This document shows positions 47,865 through 58,636 of a DNA stretch of 64,000 nt, piece by piece (position 1 is the first letter of the stretch; each line of letters starts with the position of its first letter). A program made the translations under genes and the position numbers. A model generated the notes under the pieces. That model made no database searches. It saw only the letters and a list, made by a program, of their open reading frames with translations, and had not been told where the DNA came from. The stretch is from the NCBI GenBank assembly GCA_028023455.1, contig JAQFVV010000012.1:8284499-8348498 (forward strand), in the 5' to 3' direction. This DNA comes from Epiperipatus broadwayi. Its lineage: Eukaryota; Onychophora; Udeonychophora; Euonychophora; Peripatidae.

Positions 47865-48200
47865 GTTGGAAAATAGATTTGTTTGTTGGTAGATTTGTTT
47901 GTAAACTTTTGATTTTTTCAAAATTAAAATGAAATTTTAAAATTAAGATTTAATATATTTAAATTCAATAGAATTTCTTGAAATCTGGTATTTGACTAAT
48001 TATTAATCTAATTTGGACACTAATCATTTCAGTAGGTCACCTAGTTTTTTAGACATGTTAAAAATATTCAATATTTTCCTTACATCAAATTTTAAAGTTA
48101 TTTTTAGAATATTCATTTGTTTTAAATAAGACGTGCGAGAAAATGATATAGATTTTTTTTCTTTCAATTTAATAACATTTTTATAACATTTTAAAATCAA
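47865..48200 (+). repeat. dispersed repeat, partner of 17330-17670
   Basis: Inverse relative of the copy at 17.3-17.7 kb with the same order of shared pieces. Unclassified, no coding capacity. Confidence 0.6.
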
Positions 48201-48377
48201 TATTTAATAGATTCAAGTTCAAGATAATTTGTTGAAATTTAGTACATTAAAGTGATAGGAAATATTAATACTTTAAATTGATTTAGTTTCTTAGATATGG
48301 AAGAGTGGAAATAATGCTTTTAACAATACTCACAAATTTTCTTTGTTGCAATTGTAAGCTTCATTTAAATAATAAGA

Positions 48378-48880
48378 AAATTGTTTATAATATAGTTTTG
48401 TTAAACTTTATTAAAAAAACATTTTTTTTACAAATAAAAAGAAAAAAGTCAACAATTTTAAAGAGAAAAGTTACTTCCTGAATTTTATAATTATAAATGC
48501 ATGCTAAATATGATATATACATAAAGAATATACATATTAACTTACAGGCAGAAATATATACTTATATATATACACTATATGTGCAAAATTGATTTAAAGT
48601 AAAATTATAGATATTAAGTGAAGTTCACTTACAATACAGTTTTGGTAAGCTTTTTTTTTAAAAAAAAAAAATCCAATCAAAACAAAAATGTTAAACTTTT
48701 CATTTACTAGAATATTTCATATTTTTAATCACTTTTATATATGCATATTATTATGTACACATACTAAATATGATATATACATGAAGAATATACATTTTAT
48801 CTTATATCAGAATTAACTAGTGATATATACATATATATATATATATATTAACTATAAATGTCCCATCAATTTCAATTACA
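48378..48880 (+). repeat. two ~240-bp direct repeats
   Basis: Units at about 48378-48610 and 48632-48880 share ATA.AGTTTTG.TAA.CTTT, then CTAAATATGATATATACAT.AAGAATATACAT, then a TA-rich end. A possible third start lies at about 48880. The function is unknown. Confidence 0.6.
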
Positions 48881-48953
48881 ATTTAGTTTTACATTTTCAT
48901 TTGCTGTGCCAATATTAAAAATTTTAAAATAGCAAAGAAAAATTTATTTTAAT

Positions 48954-49220
48954 ATTAAATGCTTTTACTGACTGCACTAAAGAAAAAAAGTTTTCTTCAA
49001 CTACAATTGAGGTTTATAGATTTAAGTTGAAATAAAAATATGTGAGGGGATTAAGAAATTAATTAAGTCAATCCCCCCTTTTTTATAATAAGGAAATGAT
49101 TTAATTAATTTCTGGACCCCTCCCATGTTTTTAGTTCAAGTTAAATCTAAAAACCTCAATTGTGGTTGAAGAAACAATTATTTTATTCTTTTTAGTGCAC
49201 AGTCAATAAAAGCATTTAAT
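48954..49220. mobile_element. fold-back MITE M1, second copy
   Basis: Same termini as 5816-6089 (ATTAAATGCTTTTA..; complement at 49201-49220) and the same inner motif TTCAA.TACAATTGAGG on both arms. Slightly more diverged. Confidence 0.8.
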
Positions 49221-50965
49221 ATAAAATAATTATCTCTATTATTTACAATATAATATTGTATTAGAGCAAATTAAAGTTTAATCGTTGCTTACTTTAATAA
49301 AATTTCTGAATCTATTTTGCTTTCACCAGACTTTTAATATTTGAAATTAATTTCATCAATGAAAATAGCAGACTATTTTTTAAATATGAATCAATCTACT
49401 GAGACCTCTTTTTTAATCAATATCATGGATGAAAACAATTTTCATAAAAGAATCAAATTACAAGGCCTACAATGGATGATCAATAAACCACATGGCAGTG
49501 TAGCTATACTAATTACAAACTGAATGTCAAAAACTGTTAAAAACTCATTTTGGATTAGTTTCCTCAAGTATCAAAGGTGTGCTTACAAATGAATATGGGA
49601 CAAACATTTAAGTTTTAGTATTATTTACTGAATATGAATTTTTCTTATAATTTTTTTTTTGAATACTAATAAAAATTGTTTTTTTGATTATAGTATTAAT
49701 TTACAAGATCTTGATTTACTTTTTATTTTTATAGTCAAAGGTTTAATGTGCTTTATTTGATCTCATAATTTATCAGCTTTGCCACATGTGCTATAGATTG
49801 GATATCACTGTTTAAATCTTCAAAATATAAATTATACATAATAAATTATGGAGTGGAATCCAAAGATAGTTTTTTTCCCTGAACCTGTATTAATATGATG
49901 TGATGAAAGTTTTACTTTAATGAAATTGTTTAATATCAAAAGGTAGAATGTGCAGAGATTATGTAAATATAACAAACTACAAGTCTTTATTCATAATATT
50001 GAAATGTGAATGAAAGAATAGTGGTATTAAATATATATGCAAATAAAATATATCTGTGATGTAAATATATTTAGCAATTATATGAAAGCTTTAAAAAATT
50101 TTAAGAACAAATTCAGCCATACCAGAGAGAAGTGGTCGAATATCACTACTCCCTCTAGTTACTTTTTCTATAATATTATTTAAGTTTTTATTTAATTTTA
50201 TTTATAATTAATTTATAATTAATGAAATAAAATGGTTAATAAAATAACTCTTTTGTTTATTTTGTATAATAGCAGTAATATGTGGAATTTTTACTATATA
50301 CATTCATGAGTAAAAAGGGCCTTTTTTAATCAGAAGTCCTTTCACTCTACCAAAAGCCATCTACTGTGATCAAGGGAAAATGGGTAATAAGAGTCATAAT
50401 ATCACTATCCCCAGAATAGTTTTTAATTTTGAACTCAACTTTTGCTGGCATGTTTTTAAATTTCAGGCTATTAACTTGAATATTATAAAAGAGTAAAAGT
50501 GATTGACAAATGTTAATTTTAGCTTTAAATCCTAATCCTTGCTGACAAAGATAAAATCCACAAATAATCTGATGTTCCTTAATTACTTAAACATACAGTA
50601 GAAGACTCTAAAGTAGAGTGAAAAGAGAAACATTTGGTGAATTTTTCAAATGAATGTTGGTTTGCTGATCATAACAAAATGAAATATAAATGTATATAAC
50701 ATTGAGATGTATGGCAAGTGAATCCAGTGATGGCTACTATATATGAATTCAGAATTGATATAAAAATATCAAAATGATTAATTACTTTAAAAGACTATAT
50801 ATATTAATGTTTGGTGATTTCCTAAAAACAAAATATGTATAACGTCAATAAATAAATCTATAATGTTAATATTGGTTTGTCTGAAGGCTTATGATGATAA
50901 CATTTTGCTTGTAGTTATACCTTGCCTACTTCTATATTCTAGAGACATTATTAATTTTTTTTTAA
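49221..50965. other. AT-rich spacer
   Basis: Contains a 60-codon frame (49341-49523) ending WMINKPHGSVAILITN, similar to a peptide at 18.9 kb; no family recognised. Nothing else seen. Confidence 0.4.
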
Positions 50966-50969
50966 AAAA

Positions 50970-51400
50970 TCAAATTTTATTTAAACTTTTTCAAATATAT
51001 TTAACTTTTAATAATAATTCACAAATCTTTTATTCAGGTGGCATTAGTCTGACTAAGGAACAGCTTAGCACAGGATTAATACTGAGTTTAAAGTAGTTAT
51101 TTAACCAAGTACCTGACAAAGGCAATAGTCAGTAGAAGTTTAATATACTTATATATGAGGATTCTCCTGATATGTCCGTTTTTCTTTTTAAATGGAGGAT
51201 TGTTTTCAAGCAGTATAGATTATTATAAGGATTAATTTAAGAATTATTTGCCATTGTCGTGCAAGCAGATTCTTTTTCTTTCTTTTAAACTTTTTTATTC
51301 CTGCCCAATATTCTTGTCTTTTTCCAATTGAATTTATATTCATTTTTATATGCATGAACTACTCTTTTAGTCACATCTGTCTTTTCCTATAAGTTATTAT
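50970..51400 (-). pseudogene. Penelope-like element relic, endonuclease end
   Basis: Minus-strand 3' part of an old copy. TTTATTCAGGTGGCATTAGTCTGAC stands for the ribozyme/pLTR junction, AACCAAGTACCTGACAAAGGC for the decayed A-box region, and 51165-51395 for a broken GIY-YIG domain (ATTTGCCATTGTCGTGCAAGCAG matches the AAHMTMAKN codons in reverse). Confidence 0.65.
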
Positions 51401-51417
51401 TAACAGTTAAATGTACC

Positions 51418-51512
51418 TTGAAAAACTATAAATAAAGTTTAAATTTTTCTAAAAGCATTTAACAATTCAGTAGATGATAGAAATAGTTCAAAATATAATG
51501 TAAATATTACAA
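51418..51512 (+). mobile_element. Penelope-like element relic, pLTR end in plus direction
   Basis: GTTTAAATTTTTCTAAAAGCATTTAACA..TAGATGATAGAAATAGTTC matches the end of the terminal repeat and ORF start. With the minus-strand relic just before it, this repeats the minus-then-plus layout of the larger loci on a smaller scale. Confidence 0.6.
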
Positions 51513-52279
51513 TTTTATTTATTGCAAATTAAGCAAATCTGTTCTTTTTTTATATTCTATCATTATTTATTTTCAAGCATCAATTTCTTATTAAAATTAT
51601 TAATTAAAAAAAATATAATATATATTATTTATATCTATTTTTTAAGTACTGAATCATATCTGGATTTTTTTTTTATCAATTGTGAATATGTATATAGTAA
51701 ATATCATTGGGTTTATCTAACATTTATCTCAAACAAGAGTCATTGTTATACATACCTATATTTCATTTTGATATGATCATCAAATCAGCATTCATTTGAA
51801 AAATTCACCAAGAGTTTATTTTATTCAGCCAAAACTATAAACTAAAGGATCCAAAATTTTTCAGCTACTGCAAAAAAAAAAAAAGCTTTACACTGCACTG
51901 ATATTTTTTCAATTATATATGTGTATCTCTTTTAAAGCAATTTTTATACTTCTTTCTTTTATCATTTTTGACGAGTTATATATAATAATGTATTTTAGTA
52001 ACTATCTTGTTTTTTATATCAGTTTAACTACTTATTGCAGCAATGTCTGATAAAGATCACTAGTATTTTTTTATATTATTTATAATGAGTTCATTGTTTA
52101 AACTCACATCATACAATTTAAACATTTGCATTAGAAAGAGAAAATGCAATCATATCTTTATTATAACTAAATAAAGAATTTAGAGAAAGAGTTATATATA
52201 ATTGCAGTAATTAAATACATCTAAAATATGTATACAGAAATTGGAAATAATATAAAAGAACATTTAAATAACTCACTGC
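51513..52279. other. AT-rich spacer
   Basis: No feature recognised. Confidence 0.5.
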
Positions 52280-52960
52280 TGACAAAGACCCCCTATATAT
52301 ATTAGCATTTTTGGTTTATTTTAAAGTAATGTTTGATTATGACTATATATATAAATTAGCGTTTTTGGTTTATTTTGAAGTATTTTTTAATTTTCACTTC
52401 TTTTTCTTTTTTCACATTTTTTTTGATACTATCACCTTAGGCTATTTAATGTGACGGTTTTACTATTGCAATGTTTGATTATGACTAAATATTGTTTTTT
52501 AAAATTATAATACTGATTTAGTATATAGCTTGATAGACCGGACTGATACTTTTAAAATAGCATTTATTATTTTTCTAATGATCGCTATATTTTAACAGGT
52601 TTTTGTAAATATCATTTACGATTTTTTTTTTTAAAAAAATGCCTTAACATAGGGTTAATCTTTTGAGATTTACGATTGCAATATTTGATTATCATCACTA
52701 TATATATTAGCGTTTTTGGTTTATTTTAAAGTAATGTTTGATTTATAGCATTATATTATTTTTCTAGTGATCGCTATATTTTAACGGATTTTTGTAAATA
52801 TTGCAATGTTTGATTATGACTATATATAAAATTAGCATTTTTGGTTTATTTTAAAGTATTTTTTAATTTTCACCTCTTTTTCTTCCCCTTCCCCACCCGC
52901 ACTTTTTTTTGATAGTATCAGCTTAGGCTATTTAATGTGATGGTTTCCCGCAATTTTTTT
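52280..52960. repeat. complex tandem repeat
   Basis: TTTTTGGTTTATTTTAAAGTA occurs near 52310, 52364 (one change), 52708 and 52840, interleaved with TGTTTGATTATGACTATATAT and with AGTGATCGCTATATTTTAAC (52580-region and 52757). Order and spacing suggest repeated unequal duplication of a ~60- and a ~170-bp module. No coding signal. Confidence 0.65.
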
Positions 52961-53349
52961 AAGTGTAGTCCCTTCCCAACACCTTTTTTAATTATAGTGC
53001 CTCAGGCGATTTATGTTTTAAAAAAAATGAGTGTTTCTAGTCGATGATATTTATCGCTTGCATGTGCCAGCAGTGTTTTTGGCTGTTTTCAATTTCAAAA
53101 TGGCCACCGAGCGCGTACTATATCAGCACCCAAATTTAAAAAAAACAGTAATATTCACCATGCTTTTTGATTGTCAAGTGATGAGTATTTCATAAATTTA
53201 TTTAATTATTGTAATTATATAAATTCCTTTTTAAAAAAATATGATTAATCTTATTTTACTTAAACTATACAGTTAAACCACTAAAACATCGCACCATTAC
53301 CATTTCTTTATACTTACATAATCTGTTAAAATAGTAGCAAACGTTTTTC

Positions 53350-53630
53350 CATACAATAGCGCTACCTAGTGTAAGCTCTAATAGCCAATAAATGCTAGAA
53401 GGTTGAAATATAATCTTTATATACTGCCTTCTAATCCAATATCCCCATACTTCTCACTGATGAAAGCCATAAGCTAGGAACTAGTCTGAGGATATTGGAT
53501 CAGAAGTCAATGGATAGGGATTATATGCACAATCTTTTACCATATAGTGATTACTAGAGTTTACACTAGGTGGCACTATTGCATGAAGAAATGCTATTGT
53601 TTTACACATATAGTTAATAGAGGTAAATAT
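53350..53630 (+). mobile_element. family III hammerhead element, copy 2
   Basis: CCATACAATAGCGCTACCTA (about 53350-53370) and on to AGTGTAAGCTC is nearly complementary to GAGTTTACACTAGGTGGCAC (53558-53577) and on to TATTGCATGA, so an inverted end piece precedes a plus-strand unit with the ribozyme. The interior is shared with 27617-27745. Copies of this family look monomeric, about 230 bp, and encode nothing. Confidence 0.65.
53428..53506 (+). ncRNA. hammerhead ribozyme, type I (family III, copy 2), one core change
   Basis: Outer helix I ATCCAATATC (53434-53443) pairs perfectly with GATATTGGAT (53491-53500) and is extended by CTTCT/AGAAG. After an internal loop, CTCA (53453-53456) pairs with TGAG (53487-53490). 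CUGAUGA is 53457-53463 and helix II AGC/GCU. GGAA (53477-53480) stands in place of GAAA, then CUAGUC with GUC at 53484-53486; ACTAGT would be self-complementary with GAAA restored by the other copy's evidence. The A-to-G change in the core probably abolishes cleavage. Confidence 0.75.
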
Positions 53631-54359
53631 ATTATATGACAATATTTTTTATAAGCAACTCCTTATTTTATACTAATAGTCTGAAATATAGATAGAATGC
53701 TTTTAATCTGATTGCCAAAAATTTGTCAACTTCCAGAAGCTCAAAATATGAAAAGGAGACCTCAAATTTTTACAACTATAAGATTTTATGTTTTTACCCC
53801 AATTTTCAGTTTAATTTTTTTTAAAACTTAACTTTGAGTATACTTTTATTAAAAATATCAAATTTTAATTCATGTAAACTAATTAGAAGAAAAATAATAT
53901 ACACAAATTTAAAATATATGCATATAGCTAAATAAATACCCGTAAATTTATAAACCTAATTGTGTGTGAAGTCATTTCTTTTTTAAGAGTTTATCAAACC
54001 ATCCTATTTAATGTGCAATTTTAATCCATTCTTAGCAAACAGCAAATAAAAATAATCTTTTTATAAAGTATTTTTTGTGGAAAAAAATGAAGAAGAATCT
54101 CTAAGTAAATTAGCATAAACTAGTCCAAAAAATAAAACATCTAAAAATTTTTGTTTTATTGTAATAATATAAAACTAAATGTGCAGAAACTATTGTAAAT
54201 GACTCATCCAATAGAGAGAAAATATTGTCAGAATAATAGTATTGCATGTGTAGGAGTACAATGCCCTGCTCAATTATAGGGAAAGTTGCAATACATAGTA
54301 TTTGTATATCAACCACTCATTTTGAACTTACTTTGTAGACTGTCTAAAGTAGCCTATAC
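53631..54359. other. AT-rich spacer
   Basis: No feature recognised. Confidence 0.5.
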
Positions 54360-54925
54360 TTTAAACCAAGGCTGGCAAACTTTTTATTTGAAGAACTAGA
54401 TAACAAATTTAAAGAATTTTTGTGGGGCAATTTAAGCTCTAGAAGTGCTATGGTCAAATTATTTTAATGGGGGCAAACATTATAAAAATTGTATAAGATC
54501 TTTACATTTTTTTAATGCTTTTGTGAAATTACATGCTTAATTTTGCTATTTGTACAAGTAATTTTTAATTTTTTTCATAAAAAATAATTTTCTTTCCATT
54601 ATCTTTTATAAAATGTTTCATTCATTTATCTTTTATTTATTTTTAAATAAATAGGAATATAAGTTACTCATCTTTTGAAGTTTTTCTATTTAAAAATGAA
54701 AAATTTACCCAGATTGCACTGGTACATAGAGATTTTTAAATTTCCCTTTCTTATTGCAAATATTATGTCATTGAAAAATAAATTTTTGCTTCATTTGTTG
54801 ATTAGAATCCAAGATTGAAAAATAATGTTTTACTATAGCAGCATGGTGTATCATGAGCCAGATAAAGTCATCTTATGGGACAGATGTGGCCTTGAGGCTG
54901 AAGTTTCCTGACTTCTAGTTTAAAC
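54360..54925. mobile_element. non-autonomous hAT element (MITE)
   Basis: Begins CAAGGCTGGCAAACTTTTT (54367) and ends with sequence whose complement is CTAGAAGTCAGGAAACTTCA (to 54918), the CAGGGxxGGCAAACTTTTT-type ends of hAT-Charlie-like elements. TTTAAAC flanks both sides (54360-54366, 54919-54925); including the next base the 8-bp duplication has one mismatch. The inner end GGACAGATGTGGCCTTGAGGC is the typical subterminal block. No transposase is encoded. Confidence 0.75.
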
Positions 54926-55375
54926 TATTTGCTAAGATAATAAGTAGAATACAGGACTTTACATTCAATGTTTGTGTTAAAGTAAAGCATTACTGAGAGA
55001 TAACATATCCCCTGCCCATCATTGTTTGATGGATTACAAGTAATTTATTAAATATTAACTCATAAATTTTATATTTGAAATGTTCACCCATTAATAATAA
55101 TAAATTCTCCAGGAGATGGAATTCATTATTTTCTGTTTGCTATCACATATTCTATCAAATTGTGTTTATATAATATTTTTATTATATATTCTATGATTTA
55201 GAAATCATAAAATATGATATGATATTTACACAATTATTTTAAAACTTTCTAGAATTTACTTACATTTATTTATACTGAGAAATTATATAATTATATGGTT
55301 ATGTAATTAATACTCTAAAATTAAGCATATTAACTGTGGATTTCAAATTTATCTTCTGATTTTTATTAAATAAAC
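54926..55375. other. AT-rich spacer
   Basis: No feature recognised; ends at the target duplication of the Penelope-like composite. Confidence 0.5.
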
Positions 55376-55493
55376 AAGTCTAATATATCTGTATTTTTAT
55401 ATTGGACTATTTCCATCATCTAATATGTGTGTTGAATGTCTTTAGAAAAGTTTAATTTTTAGTTAAATATTCCAAATGCATTCAACTGTTAGT

Positions 55494-55632
55494 AATATCA
55501 CAGCAAACAGGTTAGTATATGCACCAACTGTTAGTAATATCACAGCAAACAAATGTTAATAATATCACAGCAAACAGGTTAGTATATGCACTAACTGTTA
55601 GTAATATCACAGCAAACAGGTTAGTATATGCA
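55494..55632 (-). repeat. ~40-bp tandem repeats in the pLTR of copy A
   Basis: Four imperfect copies of CAACTGTTAGTAATATCACA-GCAAACAGGTTAGTATATGCAC; one lacks the last third. The strand-complement CTGTTTGCTGTG can pair with CAGCAA beside the ribozyme, so the repeats may supply the outer helix I. Similar arrays lie at 58334-58456 and 61160-61268. Confidence 0.8.
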
Positions 55633-55679
55633 CAACGTTTCGAGAGGTATTTTTCTCCCCTCTTCTTCAGGTGTTGCTG
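55631..55679 (-). ncRNA. hammerhead ribozyme-like, Penelope-like copy A
   Basis: Same sequence as the copy C ribozyme, on the minus strand; CUGAAGA is at 55670-55664. See the copy C entry for the folding argument. Confidence 0.65.
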
Positions 55680-55689
55680 GCCTGACCAG

Positions 55690-55781
55690 TGACAGTACTA
55701 GCATGGGATTCAAACCTGGGTCCTTAGATTCTTGATTATTGAAATTTAAGGTAACGCTCTAACCAACTGAGCCATCCTGCC
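55690..55781 (-). promoter_or_regulatory. tRNA-like segment with A and B boxes, copy A
   Basis: On the minus strand the A box is TGGCTCAGTTGG (55774-55763), perfect to TRGCNNAGYNGG. The B box is GGTTTGAATCC (55716-55706), one C-to-T change from consensus at a CpG. The layout equals copy C. Confidence 0.7.
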
Positions 55782-55812
55782 AAAGGCAACAGTATGTAGT
55801 AATTTCATATAC

Positions 55813-58269
55813 TTATCTATGAGGTTCCTCCTGATTTCTCCACTTTTTCCTCAGAGCAAAGTTGATTAGTGGTTTCCATACATTATGTATAGTCACACTA
55901 GGTTGGCTTATGGGATTTTTTGCCATTGTCATGTGAGCAGCTTCTTTAAATTTTCTTCTTTGTACCTTTTCTTCTCTATCCAATATTTTTGTATTTTCCC
56001 AATTGAACATATGTTCATTGGCACATACATGGTCTGCTACCTTAGACACATCTGTTTTCTCTCTTCTAATCATCAGTTTGTGTTCTTGCAAGCACTTTTC
56101 AATGGGACGGCTGGTCTCACCAATATATGTTCTTCCACATTCACATGGTATTTCATAGATGCAGTTTTTTCTTTTCAGCATTTCAAGTTTAGGCTTTGTA
56201 GATGTTAGAATTCCTCATAGTGTGGTATGGCTCTGGAAAGCTGTTCTGATGTTATACTGATTGCAGATTTTCCTTAATTTGTCTGCTATTTTTGGAATGT
56301 ATGGGTACACTACAGTACCAATAATTGTCTTTTCTCTTGATGGTTCTTTTTGTTGTCTATTTAATGTTTTCTTAATAACAGCTGATGGATAACCATTTTT
56401 CATAAGAGTTTGTTCTATATAGATCTTTTCTTTTTCCAAATCGCTGGTTTCTGAACAAACTTCTTTTGCTCTGTTCCATAATCATAGTATAACTCCATGT
56501 TTTGTGTTTCTGGTGTGATTAGATGTATAGGCTAGGTATTTTCCTGTATGTGTAGGTTTTCGGTAAACTGTAGTTTTGATTTTGACATGAGAGAGTCTTG
56601 TCACAAGAACATCTAAGAATGCCAATTTTTGTTCTTGTTCTGGTTCTATTGTGAATTTAATTGAAGGGGATATGTTGTTGATGTGTTTCCAGAAAGTTTG
56701 TAGCAATGCTTCACCATGTGGCCATACAACAAATGTATCATCCACATAGCAAAGCCAAACTTTAGGTGGATAAGGAGTAGTTTTTATGGCTGTGGTTTCA
56801 AGTTCTTCCATGTAAATATTGCTAATCAGGGGAGACAATGGTGAGCCCATAGCCATTCCTTGATTTTGTTGGAAGAATTCTGTGTTATATTGAAAGTAGG
56901 TTGTTTTTATACAGAATGTTAATAGTTCCATTATACTATCAATAGGAAGAGCTGTTCTGGTTTGTAAACTATTATCACCATTTAATCTTTTTCTTACAAT
57001 AGACAATGCTTCTTCACATGGTACATTTGTGAATAAACTTTCCACATCAAAGCTTACTACTAAGTCAGTTCTTTCAATTTTCATGTTCTTGATTAATTCT
57101 ACAAAGTGTCTAGAATCCCTGACAAAGGACTGGGTCTTGTATGCCAAAGGATGACTTAGAACTTTGAGAAGAAACCTTGCCAGAATTTGGCAAGGTGAAT
57201 CTCTAGAACTAACAATAGGTCATAATGGAACATGATCCTTATGGATTTTAGGTAGACCATAAAGATGAGGAATTTTGCTGAAATATGATGTTATTTTACT
57301 CTTTTCTGAATCAGTGAAGTACTTGCAATGCTTTCTGAGTAATGCTTGTAACTTTGTTTCCGTACTTGGTATTGGATCTTTTGCCACTTTTCTATATTGG
57401 CCTGCTGTGAGGAGTTCTTGTATTTTGTTGTCGTAATCAGTTGTATCCATTACAACTGTTGCATTGCCTTTGTCAGCAGGGAGAATAATTATAGATTTAT
57501 CTGCTTTGAGAGATTTAATTGCTTTCCTCTCCCCATAGGATATGTTTGACTGCAATTTTTGTTGCTTGTCAAGTGTTCTTTTTATTCTCCAGCATACTTC
57601 TGCTGCTTCTTCTAAAGGCAATTTTTGAGTGACTTCCTCAGTGGCTGCCATTATATCTAATAAGGGGATATTAGATGGTGTTATGGCAAAGTTTAATCCT
57701 CTTTCAAGAACAGAAATTTCAGTATCTGTTAGATGTTTAGAACTTAGATTTTTAACAGATGAAGCTGTTACATTGCTTGGTACATTATGATTTTTGATAT
57801 GCCCATGTAGGTTAGCAAGTTTCTTCTTTTGACATTCTTTTATTTTTCCATGTAATATAGAATATGATTTTCTTACTGCTTGAAAAACTCTCATGTAGTC
57901 ATCATCAGTAAGTTTATTTTTTAGAAAACATTCTACATTATTAATTGAATGCATTGTTTGATACTTAGAAAACCTTTGAGCATTTATTCTTTCTCTTAAC
58001 AGAGCTTCACTTGCTCTCTGAGTAATTTTCTCAGCTCTCTGAGAGTGAATTGGAGGTTTTAGTTGCAAACCTTTAGGAATTATCCCTTCCGATTTACATT
58101 TACATAAGAAAGTTAAATGATTTTCTACTTTGGCCAGCTTTAGACATAGTTTTTCATAATGTCTAAAGTTTGATATAGTATCGGGTCCATACCGAATACT
58201 TAGTGTTTTTCTGAAGGTTTGTGATGATGGTGTTCTAGCTGTATTTTTATATTGGACTATTTCCATCAT
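55813..58269 (-). pseudogene. Penelope-like RT/GIY-YIG endonuclease, copy A
   Basis: One frame of about 819 codons, broken only by three TGA stops (57222-57220, 56484-56482, 56217-56215). It would copy element RNA and cut the target. Order: N-terminal region (residues 1-~260) with the PLE block NLSSKHLTDTEISVLERGLN (about 170-190); LPADKGNATVVMDT (about 262); YGLPKIHK (about 338); motif A SFDVESLFTNVP (57054-57019 region); motif B GMAMGSPLSPLISNIY; motif C YVDD; FLDVLVTR. Then PYIPKIADKLRKICNQYNIR leads to the GIY-YIG domain: CIYEIPCECGRTYIGET with the IY and YIG tyrosines and the PLE-type cysteines, SRPIEKCLQEH, and NWENTKILDREEK..RRKFKEAAHM. The ATGATG start lies in the end of the preceding pLTR. 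Because of the stops no full protein is expected. Confidence 0.9.
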
Positions 58270-58456
58270 CTAATATGTGTGTTGAATGTCTTTAGAAAAG
58301 TTTAATTTTTAGTTAAATATTCCAAATGCATTCAACTGTTAGTAATATCACAGCAAACAGGTTAGTATATGCACCAACTGTTAGTAATATCACAAACAGT
58401 TCCCTACACGACGCTCTTCCGTTAGTAATATCACAGCAAACAGGTTAGTATATGCA
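58265..58456 (-). repeat. pLTR between copies A and B
   Basis: Matches the end of the terminal repeat seen at 55389-55632 (TATTGGACTATTTCCATCAT, then TTAGTAATATCACA repeats). It is the head-to-tail join of A and B and is interrupted by the adapter match. Confidence 0.75.
58400..58421 (+). other. Illumina adapter sequence in the assembly
   Basis: Positions 58402-58421 read CCCTACACGACGCTCTTCCG, part of the TruSeq-type adapter; with the two preceding T bases the match is 22 bases. Upstream the repeat is interrupted inside an ~40-bp unit and downstream it restarts at TTAGTAATATCACAGC. It is synthetic DNA, not genomic. Confidence 0.97.
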
Positions 58457-58503
58457 CAACGTTTCGAGAGGTATTTTTCTCCCCTCTTCTTCAGGTGTTG
58501 CTG
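58455..58503 (-). ncRNA. hammerhead ribozyme-like, Penelope-like fragment B
   Basis: Identical in all core parts to copies A and C. Confidence 0.65.
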
Positions 58504-58513
58504 GCCTGACCAG

Positions 58514-58605
58514 TGACAGTACTAGCATGGGATTCAAACCTGGGTCCTTAGATTCTTGATTATTGAAATTTAAGGTAATGCTCTAACCAACTGAGCCATC
58601 CTGCC
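58514..58605 (-). promoter_or_regulatory. tRNA-like segment with A and B boxes, fragment B
   Basis: Same 92-bp layout as copies A and C. The A box is perfect on the minus strand (CCAACTGAGCCA on plus); the B box has the same CpG change as copy A. Confidence 0.7.
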
Positions 58606-58636
58606 AAAGGCAACAGTATGTAGTAATTTCATATAC

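Noticed and set aside
50863-51096. LINE RT motif A (VCLKAYDDN)
   Set aside because: Only five residues match and no neighbouring RT block is present; part of the span is a Penelope-like relic.
53095-53190. First coding exon starting AAAATGGCCACCGAGCG
   Set aside because: Good start context and GC-richer, but the frame ends after about 30 codons without a clear splice donor, and no downstream exon is seen.
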